This document shows positions 1 through 8,443 of a DNA stretch of 64,000 nucleotides, piece after piece. Within the stretch, counting starts at the first letter, position 1; every line of letters begins with the position of its first letter. Both the position numbers and the translations under genes were made by a program. This DNA comes from AP-15 sp963700195 (GTDB taxonomy: Bacteria > Pseudomonadota > Alphaproteobacteria > ATCC43930 > CGMCC-115725). The notes under the pieces were generated by a model, which was given only the letters and a program-made list of their open reading frames with translations, was not told the DNA's origin and did not search any database. The stretch is taken from NCBI GenBank assembly GCA_963700195.1, contig CAVOWQ010000010.1, positions 62,001 through 126,000 on the forward strand, written 5' to 3'.

Positions 1-648
1 GGCGCGCGGCTCCATCGCATTGACGACGATGCGGTTGTTGCGCAGCTCGAGCCGCGTCACATGCGCGGCGGCGGCAAAAGCGGCGGCGACCTTCTCGCTG
101 TCGCCGTAGTGAAAATCGAGCCCGACATTCCCGGGCACATCGTCATAGAGCAGCGGAGCTCCGGGCGCGGCCGCCTCCCGGGCCGACGTGACGGCCGGCA
201 GTGGGTCGATATCGACGACCACCGCTTCCGCGGCGTCCCTGGCCTGCGCGGCGGTCTCGGCAACGACCGCAGCGATCGGGTCCCCGACATAGCGGACCTT
301 GTCGGTCGCCAGCGCATACCGGACGGGGCTCAGCATCGGCGTCCCGTCCCGGTTGTTCATGACCTGCCGCGGCGGCAGCGGGCCGACGCCCCCTGCCTCC
401 AGATCCGCCGCGGTATAAACTCCGAGCACCCCCGGCATGCCGCGCGCCGCCGCGGTGTCGATGCCGCGGATGATCCCGTGCGCATAATGGCTGCGCACGA
501 TCGCGCAATAGGCTTGGCCCGGAAAATTGATGTCGTCGGTGAACCGGCCCTTTCCGGACACCAGCACCGGGTCTTCGCTGCGCGGCACCGGCTGTCCGAT
601 CGCATATCGATCGAGATCGAGCAGTGTCGGATCGACGAAATCATCCAT
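1..648 (-). CDS. Molybdenum hydroxylase large subunit (CoxL/xanthine dehydrogenase type), 3' end outside window
   Basis: The reading frame is open from an ATG at 648 to the window edge, giving the first 216 residues. The N-terminus carries an IGQPVPRSEDPVLVSGKGRF-like motif and a later KVRYVGDPIAAVVAET stretch. Both are hallmarks of the aldehyde oxidase/xanthine dehydrogenase a/b hammerhead domain found in CO-dehydrogenase-like large subunits. The family binds molybdopterin-cytosine dinucleotide and hydroxylates or oxidises small substrates. The catalytic molybdenum domains lie outside the window, so the substrate cannot be inferred. An AGGAGATG-type ribosome site (aggaga at 655-660 on the plus-strand complement) precedes the ATG. 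The gene diverges from the Nramp gene at 759. Confidence 0.85.
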   Translation of the reverse strand, partial: MDDFVDPTLLDLDRYAIGQPVPRSEDPVLVSGKGRFTDDINFPGQAYCAIVRSHYAHGIIRGIDTAAARGMPGVLGVYTAADLEAGGVGPLPPRQVMNNRDGTPMLSPVRYALATDKVRYVGDPIAAVVAETAAQARDAAEAVVVDIDPLPAVTSAREAAAPGAPLLYDDVPGNVGLDFHYGDSEKVAAAFAAAAHVTRLELRNNRIVVNAMEPRA

Positions 649-758
649 GCGTCATCTCCTTCGCGCCGGCAAACTAGCGCCTCGATGCAGCACTCGCCAA
701 GCGCTGAGGCAATCGTCTAAACCACGACTGACCGCGGGGAACATGTGGGGACTGATCG

Positions 759-2093
759 ATGAGAACGCGCATGCGGGCTAGCCAGCCCGGAGAAAGACAT
801 ACGGGCTTGCTCGCCGCGCGCATCGCGCACCATTGGGCGCGCCGTCCGAGACGGGGGCTGCTGGCCTTGCTCGGCCCCGGTTTGATCACCGGCGCCTCGG
901 ACGACGATCCGAGCGGGATCGCGACCTATTCGCAGGCAGGCGCGCAATTCGGCTACAGCATGGCCTGGGTCATGCTGTTCACCTGGCCTCTGATGGCCGC
1001 CATCCAGGAAATCAGCGCCCGCATCGGCCGCGTCACCGGGCACGGCATCGCCGGCAATATCCGGCGCTATTACCCGCCCTGGCTGCTGCGGGCGATCGTC
1101 GTGCTGCTGCTCGCCGCCAACATCATCAATCTGGGCGCCGATCTCGGCGCGATGGGGGAGGCCTTGCGGCTGCTCATCGGCGGCCCGCCGCATCTCTATG
1201 TCGTCGCCTTTGCTGTCGGCTGCGCGCTCCTCGAAATTTTCGTGCGCTACGAACGCTATGTCTCGATCCTCAAATGGACGAGCGTCTCGTTGTTCGCCTA
1301 TGTCGCGACGGCGCTGGTGGTCGACGTGCCCTGGGCTCGGGTCGCCTACAACCTCGTCGTGCCCACCCTCAGCTGGGACAAGGATTACATCGTCGCGATC
1401 GTCGCCGTGCTCGGCACGACGATCACGCCCTATTGCTTCTTTTGGCAGTCCTCGCAGGAAGCGGAGGACGAGCGCGTCGATCCGGCCGCCCACACGCTGA
1501 TCGACGCGCCGGACGAGGCCCGCTCCGAGATCAACCGCATCCGGATCGACACCTATCTCGGCATGGGGTTCTCGAACCTGATCAGCCTCTTCATCATCAT
1601 CACCACGGCGGCGACCCTCAATGCGCACGGCATCACCGACATCCAGACCTCGTCGCAAGCGGCGGAGGCATTGCGGCCGATCGCCGGCGTCTTCACCTTT
1701 GCGCTGTTCGCCGCCGGCATTATCGGCATCGGCGTGCTGGCCGTGCCGGTGCTGGCCGGGTCGGCCGCCTATGCGCTCGGCGAGGCGTTGGATTGGCCGA
1801 CCGGGCTCGCCCGCAGGCCGCTCGATGCGAAAGCCTTCTACGGCGCGATCGGGGCCGCCACGTTGGTCGGCGTCCTGATCAACTTCGTCCACCTCGATCC
1901 GATCAAGGCATTGTTCTGGTCGGCCGTCATCAACGGCGTCGTGGCAGTGCCATTGATGATCGTGATTATGCTGATGGCTATGCAGCGGCAAGTGATGGGA
2001 ACCTTCACCCTGCCGCGGCTGCTGTGGGCAATGGGCTGGCTGTCCACCGGCGCAATGGCCGTTGCGGTCACCGCGATGTTTGTGACCTGGTAA
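759..2093 (+). CDS. Nramp-like divalent metal transporter (divergent motif)
   Basis: This 444-residue polytopic membrane protein has the Nramp fold signature. An unwound TM1 motif is seen as GASDDDPSGIATYSQAG near residue 46, where classical members read DPGN. The TM6 region reads GTTITPYCFFWQSSQE near residue 218, where the classical metal-coordinating Met-Pro-His is expected. Loss of the TM6 methionine means manganese or iron transport cannot be assumed. I infer a cation transporter of a divergent Nramp branch in the inner membrane. The first 25 residues are basic and variable, so an ATG at 771 is an alternative start. The stop is followed by a large inverted repeat at 2168-2244. Confidence 0.82.
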   Translation: MRTRMRASQPGERHTGLLAARIAHHWARRPRRGLLALLGPGLITGASDDDPSGIATYSQAGAQFGYSMAWVMLFTWPLMAAIQEISARIGRVTGHGIAGNIRRYYPPWLLRAIVVLLLAANIINLGADLGAMGEALRLLIGGPPHLYVVAFAVGCALLEIFVRYERYVSILKWTSVSLFAYVATALVVDVPWARVAYNLVVPTLSWDKDYIVAIVAVLGTTITPYCFFWQSSQEAEDERVDPAAHTLIDAPDEARSEINRIRIDTYLGMGFSNLISLFIIITTAATLNAHGITDIQTSSQAAEALRPIAGVFTFALFAAGIIGIGVLAVPVLAGSAAYALGEALDWPTGLARRPLDAKAFYGAIGAATLVGVLINFVHLDPIKALFWSAVINGVVAVPLMIVIMLMAMQRQVMGTFTLPRLLWAMGWLSTGAMAVAVTAMFVTW

Positions 2094-2167
2094 TTTCTAT
2101 AGGAGATCCCCACCCCAGGGTGGGGCTCAGTCCTGGTCGCTAGGATCCGTATATCGGTAGTATATCG

Positions 2168-2244
2168 GTAGGATGGGTTGAGCATCGCGAAACCCATCGC
2201 ACGACTGCAGACGATGGGTTTCGCTTTCGCTCAACCTATCCTAC
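2168..2244. repeat. Dispersed palindromic repeat (GTAGGATGGGTTGAGC family)
   Basis: The left arm begins GTAGGATGGGTTGAGC and the right arm ends GCTCAACCTATCCTAC. Inner arms GAAACCCATCG and CGATGGGTTTCG also pair, so the element can form a long stem-loop. A partial copy occurs at 40688-40718 and a related GATGGGT/ACCCATC hairpin at 41845-41912. It sits between convergent genes and could act as a bidirectional transcription barrier. Just upstream, the 10-mer tatatcggta is repeated at about 2151 and 2161. Confidence 0.75.
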
Positions 2245-2282
2245 AACTCTTTCGCGTTGAACCATCTGAATGGTTCTAACCA

Positions 2283-3251
2283 CTAATGACTAAAACCAAA
2301 TAGAGCTTGCGCGTTGTGATGCAGGATCTTGTCGGTGTCGGCCTTTGGTAGGCCGAGGCGCTCGATATAGGCGAAGGTTTCCTTGTATTCTTCGTAATCC
2401 TGCAACACCGGGTAGTCGCTGCCGGTCACCAGGTGATCGGCGCCGAAGGCTTCGAGGGCGCAGATGAACGCCGCCTTGGAGCCGTAGCACACGGTATCGT
2501 AATAGAATTTCTTGGCGGTCACACTCGGCGCCTCGGCGAGGTTGGGGTGGCCGCTCTGGCTCTGGCCCTGCTTGTCGAGGCGGTTCAATAGCATCGGGAC
2601 GGGGCCGCCCAGATGCGGCACGATGAACTTGATGTTCGGGTAGCGGTGCGGGATCTGCTTGGCGATCATGTGCAACACGAAGGTCGCGTCCTCCAGCGAG
2701 GTGCCGACCGCCGCGCGCCAGCCGTAATCGACGATGAACGGCGAGCAGATCCCGGTTCCCGCCGGATGCACGAAGAGCACCGCGCTGCGCCGGTTCATCT
2801 CGGCATAGATCGGCTCGAACTCGGTCTCGGCGACCGATCGGCCGAGGCAGATGATGTTCATGTTGACGCCGACGCAGCCGAGCTGGTCGAAGCCGCGCTC
2901 CATCTCTTTCAGCGCGGCGTCGATATGCGGCAAAGGAAGCATCACGTATGAGGCGATCCGCTTCGGGTAGCGGTGCGCCAAATCGGCATAGCCGTCGTTC
3001 AGCATCTGCACCGCTTTGACGCACTCCGCCTCGTCGGGCAGGTAGGGCGGATGGTTCGGCGACAACACCTGCTTTTCGACCCCGGCCTCCTCCATCAACT
3101 GGAACCGGCCCTCGATGTCCTCCGGGGAGTCCGAGAACGGGTGCCGCGCCATCCCACGCTTCACCGGCAGATGAACCGGCGATGCAAACCGGTCGCCCAT
3201 AAACTCGCTGAAATTTTTCGGCGTGTAATGCGCGTGGACATCGCAGATCAT
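2283..3251 (-). CDS. ACMSD-type amidohydrolase (amidohydrolase 2 family)
   Basis: This 322-residue TIM-barrel metal-dependent hydrolase or decarboxylase has the family landmarks of PF04909. These are an N-terminal DVHAHYTP (HxH metal site, residues 4-7), FVHPAG in mid-protein, VPHLGGP, and a C-terminal GSDYP that supplies the catalytic aspartate. Known relatives decarboxylate aminocarboxymuconate semialdehyde or hydroxylated benzoates, or hydrolyse lactones; the exact substrate is not visible. A purine-rich AAAGGA lies just upstream of the ATG. It is divergent from the 2Fe-2S/molybdopterin pair starting at 3332, and a catabolic link with that oxidoreductase is plausible but unproven. Confidence 0.85.
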   Translation of the reverse strand: MICDVHAHYTPKNFSEFMGDRFASPVHLPVKRGMARHPFSDSPEDIEGRFQLMEEAGVEKQVLSPNHPPYLPDEAECVKAVQMLNDGYADLAHRYPKRIASYVMLPLPHIDAALKEMERGFDQLGCVGVNMNIICLGRSVAETEFEPIYAEMNRRSAVLFVHPAGTGICSPFIVDYGWRAAVGTSLEDATFVLHMIAKQIPHRYPNIKFIVPHLGGPVPMLLNRLDKQGQSQSGHPNLAEAPSVTAKKFYYDTVCYGSKAAFICALEAFGADHLVTGSDYPVLQDYEEYKETFAYIERLGLPKADTDKILHHNAQALFGFSH

Positions 3252-3331
3252 CAGGATTTCCTTTGCCTGGAGAGATGACGCGGGTTAGGTCAAGACTAAG
3301 CCGTGCCGGCGAGGGGGTGCAAGGAGCCGTG

Positions 3332-3811
3332 ATGGAGTCGATCGGTCTGAAGGTAAATGGCAAGGCGGTTAGTGTGATCGCGGACGAACAAACCCCGCTG
3401 CTCGACGTTCTTCGCAATCACCTCGGTCTGCGGGGGACCAAATTCGGCTGCGGTCTCGAACAATGCGGCTGCTGCATGGTCCTGGTTGACGGCAGACCGG
3501 AAAAATCCTGCGGCAAGCCGCTCTCGGCCGTCGCCGGCAAGGAAATCGTGACGATCGAGGGCCTGGGCTCACCGGACCGGCCGCATCCGCTGCAGCGAGC
3601 CTTTATCGACGAGCAAGCGGGCCAGTGCGGCTACTGCCTGCCCGGCATCCTGATGACCGCCAAGGGATTGCTCGACCGAAATCCGTCGCCGTCGCGCAAA
3701 GAAATTGCCGAGGCACTCGACGACAATATCTGCCGTTGCGGGTCCCACATCCGCATTCTGCGCGCCGTCGAACGCGCCGCCCGTTTGCTGAGTGAAGGAG
3801 CCCCGCGATGA
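3332..3811 (+). CDS. (2Fe-2S)-binding subunit of a molybdenum hydroxylase
   Basis: The protein is about 159 residues. The N-terminal plant-ferredoxin-like cluster is KFGCGLEQCGCCMV (Cys spacing CX4CXXC with a further Cys after the DGRP loop). The second all-helical cluster uses GQCGYCLPG and NICRCGSH. These are the two [2Fe-2S] sites of the small subunit of isoquinoline 1-oxidoreductase or aldehyde dehydrogenase-type enzymes, passing electrons from the molybdenum site. I chose the ATG at 3332 because AAGGAG lies at 3321-3326. An in-frame ATG at 3263 would add 23 non-conserved residues. It overlaps the next gene by four bases (ATGA), indicating translational coupling. Confidence 0.92.
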   Translation: MESIGLKVNGKAVSVIADEQTPLLDVLRNHLGLRGTKFGCGLEQCGCCMVLVDGRPEKSCGKPLSAVAGKEIVTIEGLGSPDRPHPLQRAFIDEQAGQCGYCLPGILMTAKGLLDRNPSPSRKEIAEALDDNICRCGSHIRILRAVERAARLLSEGAPR

Positions 3812-5922
3812 GCGCGTCACCGACCCTGCCGCCGCTGCTCGCGGCCAATCCGCTCCTTGATCAGTGGGTCCGGTTTCCCTCACCCGGCCACGTCACGGTT
3901 TCGACCGGCCGGGTCGAAATCGGCCAAGGCGTGCTGACCGCAATGCTGCAGATCGCCGCCGACGAGCTCGACGTCGCCCCCGAGCGCATTCTGCTGCAGA
4001 CCGGCGACACCGACCTGACACCCAATGAGGGCTATACCGCCGGAAGCCAGTCGATCCAATTCGGCGGCGTCGCATTGCGTTTGGCATGCGCCGAGGTGCG
4101 CGCGTTGTTTCTCGACCATGCCGCGGCGGATTACGGCTATTCCCGCGCGGATTTGGCGGTGCGCGATGGGGCCATAATCCATAGCGGTGAGGCGACCGGC
4201 CATGATTATTGGTCACTCGCCCGGGCCGTCGATCTCGGGCGGCATGCGACCGGCCTGCCGCCAACCAAGAGCGTCAGAGACTACCAGGTCGTCGGGCAGA
4301 ACGCGCCGCGCCTCGATCTCGCTGCCAAAGTGTTCGGCGAACCCGTCTTTGCGCACGACATGGCTCTCGACGGCATGGTGCATGCCCGGGTGGTGCGCCA
4401 GCCTCGCCGCGATGCGACAATCGCTACCATCGACGAGGCCGCACTCCGGCGCGCCGCCAAAGGGCCGATCGAGATCGTCCGCGACGGCAACTTTCTCGCG
4501 ATCCTCGGCGCGGACGAGACGGTTGTCGAAACCGTCGCCGCCGTCGCGCCAAATCATGTCACCTGGGACGGGGTCGACGCGATAAATCCATTCCAGGAAG
4601 AGGCGCGGTGGCTGTTGCAACAGCCCTCGATCGACCGGACCATCGGCCCTCCCGCGGCGCCCGCGGAGAGGCGAATCGAGGCGACCTTCACCAGGATGCA
4701 CATCGCCCACGCCTCGGTCGCGCCGTCCTGTGGGCTCGCCCTCTACCGCGACGGGCGGCTGACGGTGTGGACCCATTCGCAGGGCGTGTACCCGTTGCGC
4801 GATGCGCTGGCGCGGACCTTGAAACTCGATCCGGCGGCGATTTCGGTGAAGCACGTCCAGGGGCCGGGCTGCTACGGCCACAACGGCGCCGACGATGCGG
4901 CAGCCGACGCGGCGGTCATCGCGTTTCGCCGGCCGGGGCAGCCGGTCAAGGTGCGCTGGCGGCGCGAGGAGGAATTCGGCTTCGAGCCGGTCAGCCCGGC
5001 AATGGTGGTGACGGTCAACGCCGCGCTCGACGGCGCACAGCGGCCGGCCGACTGGACCACCGAGATCTGGAGCGGCCGGCACACCAGCCGTCCGGGCGGG
5101 GGCGGCAATCTGCTCGCCGCCGAAGCCCTGCCGAACCCGCCACCCGCGCCGCCCGCTTCCGAATCGTCTTACCCGCCGGGCGCCGGCACGCGCAACGGCG
5201 AGCCGCTCTACGCCTTTCCGGCCAAGCGCATCCTCCATCACCTGATCGCCGAGACGCCGGTGCGGACGTCGTCTCTGCGGGGGCTCGGCGCGACCATCAA
5301 TATCTTCGCGATCGAGTCCTTCATGGACGAATTGGCCGAGCGGGCCGGCATGGACCCGGTCGCCTACCGGCTCTCGGTTCTGTCCGACGCGCGGGCCCGC
5401 GCAGTCGTCGAGCACGCCTCCCGCCTCGCCGATTGGAAACCTGGACTGCCGCCCGGCACGGGACGCGGCCGCGGGATCGGCTTCGCGCGCTACAAGAACC
5501 TCGCCGCCTACGCCGCCGCCGTCGCCGAGGTCGAGGTCGACGAAAGCGTCCGGCTGCTGCGCGTCTGGTGCGCGGCGGATGCCGGTCTCGTCATCAACCC
5601 GGACGGCGCGCTCAACCAGCTCGAAGGCGGCATCATCCAGGCGGCGAGCTGGGCCTTGAAGGAGGGTGTGCGGCTCGACACCGGCGGCATCAGCTCGCGC
5701 GATTGGGAGAGCTACCCGGTGCTGCGCTTCAGCGAGGTTCCAGAGGTGCTGGCCGAGCTGGTCAACCCATCAGCCGATCTCCCACCCCTCGGCGTCGGCG
5801 AAGCAAGCGGCGGCCCGACCGTCGCCGCGATCGGCAACGCCGTCGCGCACGCCCTCGGCGCCCGCCTGCGCGACCTGCCCCTCACCCGCGACCGCGTGAT
5901 GGCGGCCTTGCTGAAGGTGTGA
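3808..5922 (+). CDS. Molybdopterin-binding large subunit, isoquinoline 1-oxidoreductase beta-like
   Basis: This 704-residue partner of the upstream 2Fe-2S protein contains TGRVEIGQGVLTAMLQIAAD near residue 32, an RVVRQPR segment of the a/b hammerhead, SLRGLGATINIFAIESFMDE around residue 490, and the C-terminal GVGEASGGPT with the conserved glutamate. The order of segments, with the GQG motif near the N-terminus, resembles compact IorB-type subunits. No FAD-binding middle subunit is adjacent, so a two-subunit enzyme using an external electron acceptor is likely. There is no obvious twin-arginine signal at this start. The substrate is unknown. Confidence 0.86.
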   Translation: MSASPTLPPLLAANPLLDQWVRFPSPGHVTVSTGRVEIGQGVLTAMLQIAADELDVAPERILLQTGDTDLTPNEGYTAGSQSIQFGGVALRLACAEVRALFLDHAAADYGYSRADLAVRDGAIIHSGEATGHDYWSLARAVDLGRHATGLPPTKSVRDYQVVGQNAPRLDLAAKVFGEPVFAHDMALDGMVHARVVRQPRRDATIATIDEAALRRAAKGPIEIVRDGNFLAILGADETVVETVAAVAPNHVTWDGVDAINPFQEEARWLLQQPSIDRTIGPPAAPAERRIEATFTRMHIAHASVAPSCGLALYRDGRLTVWTHSQGVYPLRDALARTLKLDPAAISVKHVQGPGCYGHNGADDAAADAAVIAFRRPGQPVKVRWRREEEFGFEPVSPAMVVTVNAALDGAQRPADWTTEIWSGRHTSRPGGGGNLLAAEALPNPPPAPPASESSYPPGAGTRNGEPLYAFPAKRILHHLIAETPVRTSSLRGLGATINIFAIESFMDELAERAGMDPVAYRLSVLSDARARAVVEHASRLADWKPGLPPGTGRGRGIGFARYKNLAAYAAAVAEVEVDESVRLLRVWCAADAGLVINPDGALNQLEGGIIQAASWALKEGVRLDTGGISSRDWESYPVLRFSEVPEVLAELVNPSADLPPLGVGEASGGPTVAAIGNAVAHALGARLRDLPLTRDRVMAALLKV

Positions 5923-6023
5923 CCCATCGCATGCGGCCCATGATCCGTCCGGCATGCCCGGTTCCGCCTGAACGGAGGATGCGCCCTCGGGGACATCCGG
6001 GCAGCGGTCGTGGAGGAGCGAGA
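5923..6023. other. Short intergenic spacer before the cupin remnant
   Basis: No gene, repeat or convincing terminator is visible between the end of the molybdopterin subunit and the cupin fragment. Confidence 0.4.
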
Positions 6024-6222
6024 CTAACCCCATCTGGCTTGGCCGCCGACGGCTGTGATCGTGATGTGACCCATTGTCTTATTGGCCTTGGCGCCGTGCC
6101 AATGGCGTTCGCCGGCCTTGATGTGCACGACGTCGCCGACGTTGATCTCGCGCTGTTCGTGCTCCGTCGCCACCATGCCGGAGCCCGAGGTCACGACCAG
6201 TATCCGGTCGCAGCTGTGGGGT
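6024..6222 (-). pseudogene. Truncated second copy of the cupin gene (3' part only)
   Basis: Read on the minus strand, this stretch encodes the C-terminal two thirds of the cupin at 15922-16296. It includes CDRILVVTSGSGMVATEHEQ, GDVVHIKAGERHWHGAKAN and the ending GGQARWG followed by TAG. The two DNA copies match closely with only scattered, largely silent differences. Similarity stops abruptly near 6218-6222 (plus-strand gcagctgtgggg), after which unrelated DNA begins. The fragment has no start codon and no upstream half. It marks the left edge of the accessory segment whose right edge adjoins the 3' end of the intact cupin gene. Confidence 0.85.
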
Positions 6223-6323
6223 TACAAATCTCAAGCGCGGAAAAAATCGAATGCGGCGATACGCCACGCCGGTGACCTCAGGACGGGTGGACACAATTCT
6301 GATCCGACGCTAAAAATCGATGC

Positions 6324-7637
6324 ATGGCGGAAATTGCTATTGCTGTCGAACATCTCTCCAAAAAGTTCTTTATCAAGCGGGCGGCAGGCCAAACGCGCAG
6401 TAACTATACGGCATTGCGCGATGTCATCGGGAATGAGGTACGGAACGTAGCGCGCACAGCGATCAACCTAGCCCGCGGTAGGCGCACCAAGGGAAGTTAC
6501 GAAGTCGAGGAATTCTGGGCACTCCGGGATGTGAACTTGGAGGTCAAGCAAGGCGAGGTTCTGGGCATCATCGGTCGCAACGGAGCCGGCAAAAGCACGT
6601 TCCTCAAGATCCTCAGCCGCGTCACTGAGCCGACCGAAGGGCGGATTCGGCTGTGCGGACGGGTCGGTAGCCTGTTGGAGGTCGGAACCGGTTTTCACCC
6701 TGAGCTCACGGGGCGCGAAAACATCTTTCTGAATGGTGCGATCCTCGGGATGACGCGACGCGAGATCGCTAAGAAATTCGACGAGATCGTCGCCTTTGCC
6801 GAGGTAGAACGGTTTTTAGACACTCCGGTCAAACGCTATTCTTCTGGAATGTATGTCCGGCTTGCCTTCGCCGTGGCTGCTCATTTGGAGCCCGATATCT
6901 TGGTCGTGGATGAGGTTTTGGCGGTGGGCGACGCCCAATTCCAGGAAAAATGCCTGGAGAAAATGGACGAGGTCTCCCGTCGCGCGGGCAGGACCGTGCT
7001 GTTTGTCAGCCACAATATGGGTCTAATCGAAAAATTGTGTCCAACCTCGATTTGGCTGGACGGCGGCGCCATACGTCATTACGGCAGCACAGAGACCGTC
7101 ATCAGAGGGTATTTGTCTCAAGGAACTCTAAATCGGGATCGTATCGTCGAATTAGACAAGCTTCCAAGACCGAATTCTGGTGGAAATGAGTTTCGTTTGA
7201 TTTCCATCGAATGGTTATGTGATTTACCGGCGCGCCATGGTGAAGAGGTTAAGGCACGGATTCTGTTCGAAACTCGCGCGCCGGCGGCGAATGCTGCGAT
7301 CTGGCTTAGCGTGTGTGACCGCGGTGGCAACCCAATTCTTCATTACGACAGCGCCTTTCAGGAGGTCGACCGACGAAACCTGGTTCGACGGGGACTGTAT
7401 GGGGTTGACGTTGAGATCAATGCGTTGCCTCTGGGCCCCGGAACGTATTCGCTCCACATCTGTTGCTGCTCTCGCGATAGTGGCAGCTTCGACTATATCC
7501 CCGACGCTCTCCGTTTCGAAGTTCTACCCGGATCCACGACGCCAAACTTCCTTCGTTCTGAGCGTTGGCAGATGGTGCACCTCAAGGGCAGGTGGGAATG
7601 GAATTTGACGAACTCTGAGCCCCTCATACGATCGTAG
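6324..7637 (+). CDS. Polysaccharide-export ABC transporter ATPase (Wzt-like)
   Basis: This is a 437-residue cytoplasmic ATPase with Walker A GRNGAGKST at residues 84-92, a YSSGMYVRLAFA signature and Walker B ILVVDEVLAVGD. An extra C-terminal beta-rich domain starts near residue 270, as in Wzt proteins, which use that domain to recognise a modified O-antigen or glycan end. Members normally pair with a Wzm permease. None is present here, and no glycan-modifying methyltransferase or kinase is adjacent. The DNA is visibly more A/T-rich than flanking genes, consistent with transfer. No clear ribosome site precedes the ATG, which lies about 100 bases past the segment boundary. Confidence 0.88.
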   Translation: MAEIAIAVEHLSKKFFIKRAAGQTRSNYTALRDVIGNEVRNVARTAINLARGRRTKGSYEVEEFWALRDVNLEVKQGEVLGIIGRNGAGKSTFLKILSRVTEPTEGRIRLCGRVGSLLEVGTGFHPELTGRENIFLNGAILGMTRREIAKKFDEIVAFAEVERFLDTPVKRYSSGMYVRLAFAVAAHLEPDILVVDEVLAVGDAQFQEKCLEKMDEVSRRAGRTVLFVSHNMGLIEKLCPTSIWLDGGAIRHYGSTETVIRGYLSQGTLNRDRIVELDKLPRPNSGGNEFRLISIEWLCDLPARHGEEVKARILFETRAPAANAAIWLSVCDRGGNPILHYDSAFQEVDRRNLVRRGLYGVDVEINALPLGPGTYSLHICCCSRDSGSFDYIPDALRFEVLPGSTTPNFLRSERWQMVHLKGRWEWNLTNSEPLIRS

Positions 7638-7992
7638 CGGTTGGCGGCCCAGCGTCGATCCCGGACCGAAGCAGAGACTCCAGCACTGCAATACCCGATA
7701 TTGAAACGCCCTATTCGCGCTGCTGGTCAAAATCCAGGAGTTTCGACAGAAATCTTGCGCCCATGATGCGCAGCAGAAAGAGGCCACCAGGCGGCGCGCA
7801 CAGGGCGCTACGTTGCAGGAAATCCACCATGCGCCGCGCTACCAGTTTGGGGAAAACTGATGGCTGATGTCATCTATATGACGCACTCGGGTCCGGAATT
7901 ATTTAGCAGACGCAGCTAGCTGGACTTGATTGGTTAATGATCCCATTTCGTAGATCCGTCGTAACGATTGATCGACCGAACTCTGGCAATAC
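7638..7992. other. Intergenic stretch without a supported gene
   Basis: I find no conserved reading frame, repeat or RNA gene between the Wzt-like ATPase and the HNH remnants. Open frames here are short and compositionally unlike protein. The stretch could be the residue of a deleted permease or glycosyltransferase gene, but nothing in the sequence proves this. Confidence 0.4.
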
Positions 7993-8403
7993 ATGCGCTT
8001 GCCAAACGAAAACATCCTGGCGTTGCGTCGAGCCGATCAGGCGCGAACCGACTTCGCCTTGCTCGAAAGCAGTCTCGACATCATCATGCATCAGCTCGCG
8101 CAACTACCGACGCGCGGCCAGTTGGCGCAAGCTGCGCTCGGAATCTTTTTCTGCTCCGCAGTCCTTACAACCGGTCATCGTCGCGGTCATCCTGGCGCTC
8201 GCGGCGAGCTCGCTGTCGGAGAGAGAATACCGCTCACCCGAGGTAACGCGGGAATTCCGACGAGAGCATCCCTGCCCTTCCACAGGGCTCACAAGCGGCG
8301 CCTGTCCCGCATATCGGAAGAATCATGTTGTCCCGCTCGCTGGCGGCGGACCCGACGCCGCTTCAAACATCCAGTGGCAGACGATCCACGATGCGCGAGC
8401 TAA
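7993..8403 (+). CDS. Small hypothetical protein, probably degraded at its 3' end
   Basis: The first ~60 residues look protein-like: a helical segment with RRADQARTDFALLESSLD, then IMHQLAQLPTRGQLAQAALG, then a hydrophobic stretch GIFFCSAVLTT that may be a membrane anchor. After about residue 62 the frame becomes arginine-rich and overlaps the HNH coding frame, so the true C-terminus was probably lost by a frameshift or deletion. I do not recognise a function. Helical LPTR-containing small proteins with a C-terminal anchor occur in rhizobia, as far as I recall. Confidence 0.35.
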   Translation: MRLPNENILALRRADQARTDFALLESSLDIIMHQLAQLPTRGQLAQAALGIFFCSAVLTTGHRRGHPGARGELAVGERIPLTRGNAGIPTRASLPFHRAHKRRLSRISEESCCPARWRRTRRRFKHPVADDPRCAS

Positions 8404-8443
8404 GGACAGATGGGAGCGTCAGGCTTGCGGTCGCTGGGGTTAG
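8174..8443 (+). pseudogene. HNH-endonuclease-like remnant lacking a clear start
   Basis: This frame encodes a hydrophobic leader-like stretch VAVILALAASSLS, then REYRSPEVTREFRREHPCPS, a CPAYRKNHVVPLAGGGPD core and IQWQTIHDARAKDRWER before TAG at 8441. The histidine and the GGPD...QW pattern match small secreted HNH nucleases of alphaproteobacteria. No ATG, GTG or TTG lies near the expected start; the nearest in-frame ATG is far upstream at 7937 in implausible sequence. Its 5' end overlaps the preceding small ORF in another frame, suggesting that a deletion joined two genes. Confidence 0.5.
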
